From: Mycolicibacter nonchromogenicus
Lineage (GTDB): Bacteria > Actinomycetota > Actinomycetes > Mycobacteriales > Mycobacteriaceae
Assembly (NCBI RefSeq): GCF_002101775.1
Contig: NZ_LQPI01000018.1
Location: forward strand, 20,882-84,881
Direction: 5' to 3'
Length of the DNA: 64,000 nucleotides
Part shown: in pieces, positions 25,289-31,947 of the stretch
Numbering within the stretch: the stretch's first letter is position 1
Layout of the letters: the number at the start of each line of letters is the position of its first letter
Made by a program: the position numbers and the translations under genes
The notes under the pieces: model-generated
What the model saw: the letters and a program-made list of their open reading frames with translations, nothing else
Told to the model about the DNA's origin: nothing
Databases searched by the model: none

Positions 25289-26319
25289 GCGGTGAAACCC
25301 TTCTGCGCTCTGCGTTCAGCGACCTCGGCGGCACTGCCGCCGATGCCGTCGGGATAGAACTGTTTGGCCCACTGGCGGATTGCGGTGAATCCCTCATACT
25401 CGGCGGTCGCCAGGGCCGGTGGATCCGAATAGCGCTGATGCGACCAGATGTGGATGTCCTGCTCGAACTGGCGGATGACTTCGCGCCCGAAATCAGCTGC
25501 CCGGGCCGCGGCGCGTTCTGAATCGCCGGACGGCGACCGGCCGATGTAGACCATGAAGCGGACGTCTGACGTGCGGTCGTCGACGGGCGTGATGGCCGAG
25601 ATGGTCCGGTTGTCGATCATCCCCCAGCTTTTGGTCACCGCGATCCCCAAGCCGCCGTTGATCGCTTCCACGCCGCTGTTGACGTCCTCGATCTTCTGGC
25701 CGTCATCACCTTCGAAGGTGATGGTGAAGTCCACGTAGGACACCGGTTCGGCGAAATCGTGGCGGGTGAAGACCGGCACGATCGGAGTGCCGTGCACGAA
25801 CTTGAAGTGGGCAAAGTCCACCCCGTTCTCCAGGACGTACTGCGGGTGCAGTTCCAGACCCGTGCGGAACAGCCGCTGTTGCGGGTAGTAGTCGGCGGCG
25901 GTGCGGTCGTCGAAGCCGGCGAACACATCCGGCGTGTCGAAGAACGGCGCCCGCCCCTGCGCATCGTTCCAGATGTACACCGACTCGTTGCGCTCAATGA
26001 CCGGATAGGTGGTGATGCGCCGGCCGCGGTTGGGCTTGTCCTGGTACGGGATACACACGTTGCGCCCCTGCGCGTTCCACTGCCAGCCATGGAACGGACA
26101 TTGCAGCACCTCGCCACAGACGGTGCCGCCGAAGCCCAGATGCGCACCGAGGTGTTCGCAGTAGGCGTTCATCACGGTCAGCTGCCCCGACTCAGCCCGC
26201 CAGGCCACCATTTCCCGGCCGAAGTACTTCATGGTGTGCACATCACCGATGCCGATCTCGTCGGACCAGGCGACTTGAAACCAGCCTGTCGGGTTCATCG
26301 ACAACGGCGGTTTGGCCAT
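25285..26319 (-). CDS. Rieske non-heme iron oxygenase (KshA-like), 344 aa
   Basis: Terminal oxygenase component that uses a Rieske [2Fe-2S] centre to feed a mononuclear iron site for hydroxylation. The Rieske ligands are C54-x-H56 (YCEHLGAH) and C74-x2-H77 (QCPFHGWQW). The iron-site segment ENGVDFAHFKFVHG provides the conserved N, D and two histidines. Size fits KshA-type oxygenases, which work with a separate reductase; none is seen nearby. The ATG at 26319 follows GAGAGGAC; a start at 26391 would add 24 non-conserved residues. It is the first gene of a pair with the DapB-like gene (4-bp overlap) and is divergent from a TetR gene. Substrate uncertain. Confidence 0.9.
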   Translation of the reverse strand: MAKPPLSMNPTGWFQVAWSDEIGIGDVHTMKYFGREMVAWRAESGQLTVMNAYCEHLGAHLGFGGTVCGEVLQCPFHGWQWNAQGRNVCIPYQDKPNRGRRITTYPVIERNESVYIWNDAQGRAPFFDTPDVFAGFDDRTAADYYPQQRLFRTGLELHPQYVLENGVDFAHFKFVHGTPIVPVFTRHDFAEPVSYVDFTITFEGDDGQKIEDVNSGVEAINGGLGIAVTKSWGMIDNRTISAITPVDDRTSDVRFMVYIGRSPSGDSERAAARAADFGREVIRQFEQDIHIWSHQRYSDPPALATAEYEGFTAIRQWAKQFYPDGIGGSAAEVAERRAQKGFTA

Positions 26320-26403
26320 GCCAACGCGTCCTCTCTGTGGTCTCCGAGCGGGCCGACTGTCGCAGCATAATGCGCGTCGCGGCAGAATCATAGGGGGCGC
26401 TAT

Positions 26404-26420
26404 GTAAATGTTGTTACGAT
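26404..26420. promoter_or_regulatory. GTAA-N6-TTAC inverted repeat overlapping the tetR -10 (TACGAT)
   Basis: GTAAATGTTGTTAC (26404-26417) overlaps TACGAT (26415-26420), a TANNNT -10 element placed 7 nt before the TetR ATG at 26428. A TetR-type dimer bound here would repress its own leaderless promoter and sit in the shared region with the Rieske gene. The arms are only 4 bp, so support is modest. Confidence 0.35.
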
Positions 26421-26427
26421 TCGACCG

Positions 26428-27060
26428 ATGGCTCCATCACCGGCGCGACGCAGCAACAAGCGGGGGCAGGCCACCCGCGAGGCGATGCTGGACGCCGCGG
26501 TGCGCTCGCTGGCCACCGGCGACCCCGGCGCGGTGTCGGCCAGCCGGATCGCCAAGGAGATCGGCGCCACCTGGGGCGCGGTGCAGTATCAGTTCGGTGA
26601 CGTCGACGGGTTCTGGGCAGCGGTGCTACACCGCACCGCCGAGCGCCGCGATGCCGCGATCTCGGCGTTCGGCAGCGTGAAATCCGATGCGCCGCTGCGG
26701 GAACGGGTCGCTGCCATCATCGACACACTCTATGACGGCCTGGCATCGCCGGACTCACGCGCGATCGAGAACCTGCGGGCCGCACTCCCCCGCGACCACC
26801 GCGAACTGGAGAGGCTGTATCCGCGGACCGCAGCCGAGTTGTATTCGTGGGGCAAGAGCTGGCTCACGACGTGCCATGCGGCCTTCGCCGACCTCGGAGT
26901 CGATCCCCAACGGGTACGAGAGGTGGCCGCTCTCATCCCCGGCGCCATGCGCGGGCTGGTCTCCGAGCGCCAGCTGGGCTCCTATGCGGACCTCGACGAG
27001 GCCCGCCGCGGCCTGACCAACGCTCTGGCGACGTACCTGGAGCAGTCCCGGCCCGGCTGA
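26428..27060 (+). CDS. TetR family transcriptional regulator, 210 aa
   Basis: N-terminal TetR helix-turn-helix: ATREAMLDAAVRSLATGDPGAVSASRIAKEIGATWGAVQYQFGDVDGFWAAVL (about 14-66), the standard YxxFxxxDxLxxAV pattern with small changes. A helical ligand-binding domain follows. The gene is divergent from the Rieske oxygenase/DapB-like pair across a 108-bp intergenic region, so it probably represses that pair and itself in response to a small hydrophobic ligand (inference). The leaderless-type spacing to TACGAT supports the ATG start. Confidence 0.92.
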   Translation: MAPSPARRSNKRGQATREAMLDAAVRSLATGDPGAVSASRIAKEIGATWGAVQYQFGDVDGFWAAVLHRTAERRDAAISAFGSVKSDAPLRERVAAIIDTLYDGLASPDSRAIENLRAALPRDHRELERLYPRTAAELYSWGKSWLTTCHAAFADLGVDPQRVREVAALIPGAMRGLVSERQLGSYADLDEARRGLTNALATYLEQSRPG

Positions 27061-27105
27061 AATCGGGGGCTGCGTAAACCCGGCGGCCACGCAAGGATGT
27101 GAGGG

Positions 27106-28689
27106 GTGTTCGGCCTCGTCGTAGTTGTCACCCTTGTCGCCACCGTGGTCGGCGGCACGCTGCTGGGCAAGCGGTATCGCGTCGGCCCGCCGGTGTTGCT
27201 CATCCTGCTGGGCGGCATGCTGGGTTTGATTCCCCGCTTCGGCGAAACCCAGCTCGACGGGGAAATCGTTCTGCTGCTGTTCCTGCCGGCGATCCTGTAC
27301 TGGGAGAGCATGAACACCAGCTTCCGGGAGATCCGGGCGAACCTGCGGGTGATCGTGCTCATCAGCGTCGGCCTGGTGATCGCCACCGCACTGGCCGTGT
27401 CCTGGACCGCGCGATCGCTGGGCATGGAACCTCATGCGGCGTCGGTTCTGGGCGCGGTGCTGTCGCCCACCGATGCCGCCGCGGTGGCGGGGCTGGCCAA
27501 GAAACTGCCCCGCCGCCAGCTGACCGTGCTGCGGGCCGAAAGCATCATCAACGACGGCACCGCGCTGGTGATGTTCGCGGTGACGGTCGCGGTCGCGACG
27601 GGAAGCCCGTCGATCGGCCCCGTCGACCTGGTGGGCCGCTTCGTCGGCTCGTACCTCGGCGGCATCGCGGCCGGACTGCTGGTGGGTGCCGCAGTCACGC
27701 TGCTGCGCCGCCGCATTGACGCGCCGCTGGAGGAAGGTGCCCTGAGTGTGTTGACGCCGTTCGCGGCGTTCCTGCTCGCCCAGAGCTTCCACTGCAGCGG
27801 TGTTGTCGCGGTGCTGGTGTCGGCACTGGTGCTGACCTACGTCGGCCCGCGGGTGATCGGGGCTCGTTCGAGGCTGCAGGCCTTCGCATTCTGGGACCTG
27901 GCGACATTCCTGATCAACGGCTCACTGTGGGTCTTCGTCGGCGTACAGATTCCCGGCGCGGTGCACGGGATCGTCAATGTCGGTGAGGGCCTTCGCCATG
28001 CCACGGTGCTGGCCCTAGCTGTCACCGGCGTGGTCGTCGTGACCCGGATCGCGTGGTCGGAGATCACCACCGTGCTCCTGCGCACCCTGGACCGGCGCGA
28101 CGTGCAGCGGGCCCGCCGAGTGAACTGGCGCCAGCGCGCGGTGGCGAGTTGGGCGGGCTTCCGCGGCGCGGTCTCCCTGGCCGCGGCATTGGCTGTCCCG
28201 TTGACCACCCATGCGGGCGCCCCATTTCCGGATCGCAACCTGATCATCTACGTGGTCACCTTCGTGATCCTGGTGACGGTGCTGGTCCAGGGAAGCACCC
28301 TGCCCGCAGTCGTGCGGTGGGCGCGAATGCCCGAGGACGCGGCGCAGGCCGAGGAGTTGCATCTGGCACGTACCCGCGCCGCCGAAGCCGCCCTTCAGGC
28401 CCTGCCGCGGGTTGCCGACGAACTCGGCGCCGACCCGGATCTGGTGAGTCGGCTGCTCAAGGAATACCAGGATCAGGCCGAGCTGGTGGCGGCCGCCGAT
28501 CGACCCAACGCGGCCACCGAACGCAACGACGTGGTGCGCCGAGTACACCTGGGCGTCCTGGAGCACAAACGCCGTGCCGTCACCGAGCTGCGCGACCGAA
28601 ATCAGATCGACGACATCGTGTTACGTGCGGTGCAGGCCGAGATGGACCTCGAGGAAGTGCGATTGCTGGGGCCCGCCGACGCCGAATAG
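27106..28689 (+). CDS. CPA1-family Na+/H+ antiporter (YjcE-like), 527 aa
   Basis: Polytopic membrane exchanger. Successive hydrophobic helices begin LVVVVTLVATVVGGTLLG and VLLILLGGMLGLI. Family motifs include LFLPAILYWESMN, the ion-site region LSPTDAAAV and AESIINDGTALV with the conserved aspartate, and FRGAVSLAAALAVPL. The C-terminal about 130 residues (from WARMPEDAAQAEELH) form a cytosolic helical tail. It resembles M. tuberculosis YjcE (Rv2287, 542 aa). The GTG start follows a GGATGTGAGG stretch. It sits 45 bp after the TetR gene in the same direction and could be co-transcribed, though a functional link is not evident. Confidence 0.92.
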   Translation: MFGLVVVVTLVATVVGGTLLGKRYRVGPPVLLILLGGMLGLIPRFGETQLDGEIVLLLFLPAILYWESMNTSFREIRANLRVIVLISVGLVIATALAVSWTARSLGMEPHAASVLGAVLSPTDAAAVAGLAKKLPRRQLTVLRAESIINDGTALVMFAVTVAVATGSPSIGPVDLVGRFVGSYLGGIAAGLLVGAAVTLLRRRIDAPLEEGALSVLTPFAAFLLAQSFHCSGVVAVLVSALVLTYVGPRVIGARSRLQAFAFWDLATFLINGSLWVFVGVQIPGAVHGIVNVGEGLRHATVLALAVTGVVVVTRIAWSEITTVLLRTLDRRDVQRARRVNWRQRAVASWAGFRGAVSLAAALAVPLTTHAGAPFPDRNLIIYVVTFVILVTVLVQGSTLPAVVRWARMPEDAAQAEELHLARTRAAEAALQALPRVADELGADPDLVSRLLKEYQDQAELVAAADRPNAATERNDVVRRVHLGVLEHKRRAVTELRDRNQIDDIVLRAVQAEMDLEEVRLLGPADAE

Positions 28690-28763
28690 CCGCCGCAAAC
28701 CCCGATTTGGCCCCCACGCGTGGGTCCGGTCACTGTCGGTGGCGACGAAGCGTCGCAGACCAT

Positions 28764-28769
28764 TACTAT
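28764..28769 (+). promoter_or_regulatory. -10 hexamer TACTAT, leaderless promoter of cut2
   Basis: TACTAT (TANNNT) ends 7 nt before the GTG at 28777, the start chosen for cut2. Confidence 0.4.
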
Positions 28770-28776
28770 CCACTTC

Positions 28777-29463
28777 GTGAGCGATTCCCCGGCCCAGCGA
28801 TTGCGACTCGCAGGTTCAGCCACTGCGCTGGCGGCAGCCTTGCTGACCGCCCCTGTCGTGCTGCCCGCCGGAACCCCCGGCGCGGTGGCACCGGCAAGCG
28901 CGGCCTGCCCCGACGTCGAAGTGGTGTTCGCCCGTGGGCGCCTGGAATCGCCTGGGGCAGGCGCGATCGGCAACGCCTTCGTCAGCGCTCTGCGCTCCAA
29001 GACGTCCAAGTACGTCAGCCTTTATGCGGTGAATTACCCGGCCGACAACGAGATCGACAAGGGCGCCAACGACATGAGCGCCCACATCCAGAACACGATC
29101 AACGGCTGCCCCAACACCCGAATCGTGCCGGGGGGATATTCGCTGGGCGCGGCGGTCACCGACGTGGTGCTGGCGGTCCCCTTCTCCGCGTTGGGCTTCA
29201 CCAATCCCCTGCCGCCGGGAGCCGACGAGCACATCGCGGCGGTTGCGCTGTTCGGCAACGGCAGTCAATGGATCGGACCCATCACCAACTTCAGTCCGGT
29301 CTACAACGATCGGACCATCGAGCTGTGCCATGGCGCCGACCCCATCTGCAATCCCGCCGACCCGAACACCTGGGAGGCGAACTGGCCGCAACACATGGCC
29401 AGTGAATATATCTCGTCCGGGATGGTAAACCAGGCAGCCGATTTCGTCGCCGGAAAGCTGTAG
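28777..29463 (+). CDS. cut2: Cutinase-family secreted protein Cut2, 228 aa
   Basis: Closest to M. tuberculosis Cut2 (Rv2301) by memory: VEVVFARGRLESPGAGAIGNAFVSALR, DVVLAVPFSALGFTNPLPPGADEHIAAVALFGNGSQW, GPITNFSPVYNDRTIELCHGADPIC and WEANWPQHMASEYISSGMVNQAADFVAGKL are near-identical stretches. A hydrophobic signal segment (LAGSATALAAALLTAPVVL) lies near the N-terminus, with cleavage likely near ASA-A. The nucleophile elbow is GYSLGAA, with Leu instead of the usual Gln next to the serine, and ARGRLE replaces ARGTGE. Both variants also occur in Cut2, so this is a subfamily trait rather than damage. The GTG at 28777 is supported by a TACTAT -10 seven bases upstream; an open frame from 28720 is longer but lacks a signal-like start. 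Confidence 0.93.
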   Translation: MSDSPAQRLRLAGSATALAAALLTAPVVLPAGTPGAVAPASAACPDVEVVFARGRLESPGAGAIGNAFVSALRSKTSKYVSLYAVNYPADNEIDKGANDMSAHIQNTINGCPNTRIVPGGYSLGAAVTDVVLAVPFSALGFTNPLPPGADEHIAAVALFGNGSQWIGPITNFSPVYNDRTIELCHGADPICNPADPNTWEANWPQHMASEYISSGMVNQAADFVAGKL

Positions 29464-29532
29464 CCGGGCTCAGTGGGCCGGGGATGACGTCCACCGCGCG
29501 CCGGATGGCCATGGACTCAACAGTCCGGGTCG

Positions 29533-30105
29533 CTAGCCGTAACCACGCTTGATCAGATGTCGTGCTCCGGCCTCCATGACGGCTGGGCCGGCCACCGCGA
29601 AGTCGAACGCGTTGGCCAACCGGTCGGTGATGTTGAAGACCAGACCGACCGCCAACGCATCCTTGACCTGCGCGGGAGTGACACCAGCCGCCAGGACTGC
29701 ACGCACATCGTCGGCGTCGACGCGATGCCGGCCCGTCAGCTTGCCGAGCAGGCGAAGTGTGGCCCGTAGCTCTTCGGTGATCGGGGCGGTGTCCAGGTCG
29801 GTGAGGGTGGCGGCTGCGGTCGCGTCGTCGTAGCAGAGGGTGGAGGTGGCGGTGTGCGCGGCGACGCAGAACGGGCAGTCGTTGACCTTCGAGACGTAGG
29901 CGGCCATCAGTTCTCGCTCCCCGATGGTCCACGCCGAGGGCCCGCGCATCGCCTCGTTGGTCAGCGGACCACCGCCGTAGAACTCCGGGCGATAAAACGC
30001 GAGTTTGACGGCATCGACGACCGGCTGCCGTGACACCAGCCGAATGATTCCCAGCACGGCCTTGGTGCGCAGCCGGTGGCCGTGATCCAGGATGCCCAGT
30101 CTCAT
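29533..30105 (-). CDS. AhpD/carboxymuconolactone-decarboxylase-like peroxidase, 190 aa
   Basis: AhpD-fold protein with the redox motif C77-P-F-C80 followed by H84 (NDCPFCVAAHT), the peroxidase/disulfide-reductase signature of alkylhydroperoxidase D-type proteins. The surrounding helices (SAWTIGERELMAAYVSKVN before, ATLRLLGKLTGRHRVDADDVRAVLAAGVT after) fit the CMD fold. It should reduce peroxides or act as a thiol-disulfide enzyme in the cytosol. The ATG at 30105 overlaps the stop of a second CMD-family gene by 4 bp; together they form a two-gene unit. A frame open up to 30483 is an artefact of overlap with that gene. Confidence 0.87.
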   Translation of the reverse strand: MRLGILDHGHRLRTKAVLGIIRLVSRQPVVDAVKLAFYRPEFYGGGPLTNEAMRGPSAWTIGERELMAAYVSKVNDCPFCVAAHTATSTLCYDDATAAATLTDLDTAPITEELRATLRLLGKLTGRHRVDADDVRAVLAAGVTPAQVKDALAVGLVFNITDRLANAFDFAVAGPAVMEAGARHLIKRGYG

Positions 30106-30416
30106 CGGGTTCCCCGGTCCTCGGCGGCGGCGAGCGCCTCCAGGGCGCCGGCGTACTGCCGGGACGCCTGGCCGACCGCGGCGCACACCACGATCTCGAA
30201 GATCTGGTCTTCGCTCAGCCCTGCGGCTCTGACGGCGGCGACATCCTCGTCGGCCACGCTGTGCGAGCGCAGGGCCACCTTGTCGATCAGGGTGCTGATC
30301 GGTTCCCGCAGTCCGGTGTTGCCGTATGCCGCCCGGCGCAATTCCGGTGACGCCGTCCCGCCCCGCCCCAGAACACGGCCCAGCAATTCTTGATGTAGTT
30401 CGCTGATGTCGGACAC
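30102..30416 (-). CDS. Small CMD-family protein without the CxxC motif, 104 aa
   Basis: Short helical protein of the carboxymuconolactone decarboxylase fold: SPELRRAAYGNTGLREPISTLIDKVALRSHSVADEDVAAVRAAGLSEDQIFEIVVCAAVGQASRQY. The only cysteine is in VVCAA, so the AhpD redox pair is missing and this chain is probably a structural or modified partner of the downstream AhpD-like protein, with which it overlaps by 4 bp. GTG at 30416 is preceded by GAGGAGG at about 11 bp; an upstream ATG in the same frame would place that ribosome site inside the gene. Catalytic role unproven. Confidence 0.75.
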   Translation of the reverse strand: MSDISELHQELLGRVLGRGGTASPELRRAAYGNTGLREPISTLIDKVALRSHSVADEDVAAVRAAGLSEDQIFEIVVCAAVGQASRQYAGALEALAAAEDRGTR

Positions 30417-30516
30417 GGCTTTTCGTGACCTCCTCATCCCCCACAGGGTCACATCGGATGGTCGCTACCCGTCCATAGTGCAACCGTAGGACCCGTGCAG
30501 TCCAGGCCTGGGCGGT

Positions 30517-31077
30517 TCAGCACGGCAGGTCGGCCGGCGGGGTATCCATAAGGTTGGGATCGGGCGACCCCGACATGCGCAGCAGACCCCGCACGACCCG
30601 GACGACCAACGGCCAAGATCGCGGATCGCGCAGTTTGATGCCGCCGATCAGTTGTCTGACCATGGACAGCGTGTCGAAGTAGATGCGCTCGATCGCCAGG
30701 TTCTCGTGCTCGTCGAAGACGAAGTAGGCACTCATGCGGGTGCGGTGACGTGACCCGGTGGCAGGAACAGCGCCCAGCGGCCCTAAATGCGTTCCGGTCA
30801 GCCAAAATTCAACTATCACCGCGTCGGCGCTGTGGCGCACCGCGATGATCTCGTGGTTCTGGTCGGGGAACGCCACTCGGGTGTCGTGATAGTAGCCGCG
30901 CACTGCTGCGTCGCCGTCGTGCACGGTCAGGGTCGGGATGATCTCGTAGTGAGGGTGCGGGAATGTGGCCAGCACGTCGTCCCAGTTCTGACGCACTTCG
31001 TCCCGGAAATGATCGAGCACCAGTTTTTCGCGGGCACGCAGGACTTCGACGGGTGGGATGGCGTAGCGGTCGGTCAC
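30517..31077 (-). CDS. SnoaL/NTF2-like fold protein, 186 aa
   Basis: NTF2-like cone-fold protein related to SnoaL-type polyketide cyclases: the pattern EIIPTLTVHDGDAAVRGYYHDTRVAFPDQNHEIIAVRHSADAVIVEFWLTGTHLG, followed by RMSAYFVFDEHENLAIERIYFD, is typical. No signal peptide. The GTG start has a GGGAGAG ribosome site. It is separated by 100 bp from the small CMD gene and faces away from the secreted-protein gene at 31296. Members bind or isomerise hydrophobic molecules, but no substrate can be named. Confidence 0.78.
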   Translation of the reverse strand: MTDRYAIPPVEVLRAREKLVLDHFRDEVRQNWDDVLATFPHPHYEIIPTLTVHDGDAAVRGYYHDTRVAFPDQNHEIIAVRHSADAVIVEFWLTGTHLGPLGAVPATGSRHRTRMSAYFVFDEHENLAIERIYFDTLSMVRQLIGGIKLRDPRSWPLVVRVVRGLLRMSGSPDPNLMDTPPADLPC

Positions 31078-31256
31078 GGCATCTCTCCCTCAGCTCTCCC
31101 TCAGCGGCCGTGGCTTCGCCGCTTGAATTGTCGGTGTTCCCGGAAATGATGCCCCGCTGCGCGAGGCGGCGAGGCACTCGACGCGCGTAGAACCTGAGTA
31201 AACCCCAATCGCAATTCATGTTGCGTTAAGCAATCTTGGGCGCTACGTTCGGAAAA

Positions 31257-31273
31257 ACGGACGAAACGTCCGT
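31257..31273. promoter_or_regulatory. Perfect 7-bp inverted repeat upstream of a secreted-protein gene
   Basis: ACGGACG-AAA-CGTCCGT ends 22 bp before the GTG at 31296, between any promoter and the ribosome site (AGGAGG). This position fits a repressor operator or a small leader stem. The remaining intergenic DNA 31078-31256 shows no further clear signal. Confidence 0.45.
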
Positions 31274-31295
31274 TAGCTTCGCCAGGAGGTGCCTA

Positions 31296-31928
31296 GTGGA
31301 AAACGTTCGTCGCGCAAGCTGCACGGCAGCCGTCATGCTCGCGAGCGCTGGTCTTATCGCCGCCGGACCCGCCCCCATGGCCCCATCGGTGCAGCAAGCC
31401 GCCGTGGCGCTGACGTCCGACTACACCATCCTCCCCTACCCCTACCCCCTTCCGGGACCCGGCGCGGCGGATCTCTGGACTGCCCTAGAGACCAACCTGG
31501 CTCTCGCCGAAAGCGAACTGCAACAGGGCGTGTCGGACCTTCTTGGGCTTGACCTGATCGGCGCAGCCGGGAACTTCAGCTCCGCGGTGGGCAACATTTT
31601 CCCCGCCATCCCGGAGAACATCGTGCTGGCCACGGTGGGCGGTCTGCTGGGGCAGGACATCGCCAGCTACCTGGCATACGCCGGCGATTTCGACCTCCCC
31701 TCGGGCTTGGACTGGTCCACGCTCATTCCCAGCGTGACCGAACTGGCCCAAGCAGGCCTCTACGAGCTGATCGCAAGCGGGCAGCAATTCTTCGCAGGCG
31801 AGATCGTCGACGGTCTCTATCACGCCTTCGCGGGCCTGGACACCCTGTTCTTCCAGCTGCCGGCGGTCGTCTTCGTCGGCGTGCCCGCGCTGGCGGCCGA
31901 CAGCCTGCTGGACCTCATCGGCCTGTAA
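31296..31928 (+). CDS. Exported mycobacterial protein of unknown function, 210 aa
   Basis: Unrecognised secreted protein. The GTG at 31296 follows a near-ideal ribosome site (CCAGGAGG, 6 bp away) and opens with ENVRRASCTAAVMLASAGLIAAGPAPMA, a Sec signal peptide. The mature chain starts with a Tyr/Pro-rich patch (YTILPYPYPLPGPG) and is then acidic, helical and rich in Ala/Leu/Gly (VSDLLGLDLIGAAGNFSSAVGNIFPAIPENIV). This composition resembles other PE/PPE-associated mycobacterial exported proteins, and the protein at 34208-35095 has a similar style. It is convergent with the PLC-like gene, 19 bp apart. No function can be assigned. Confidence 0.75.
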   Translation: MENVRRASCTAAVMLASAGLIAAGPAPMAPSVQQAAVALTSDYTILPYPYPLPGPGAADLWTALETNLALAESELQQGVSDLLGLDLIGAAGNFSSAVGNIFPAIPENIVLATVGGLLGQDIASYLAYAGDFDLPSGLDWSTLIPSVTELAQAGLYELIASGQQFFAGEIVDGLYHAFAGLDTLFFQLPAVVFVGVPALAADSLLDLIGL

Positions 31929-31947
31929 GCACCGCAGTCTCCGGGCG

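Noticed and set aside
28777..29463. Cut2 as an inactivated cutinase because of GYSLG
   Set aside because: The nucleophile serine is kept, and the same Leu variant is present in my memory of M. tuberculosis Cut2, so it is a subfamily feature.
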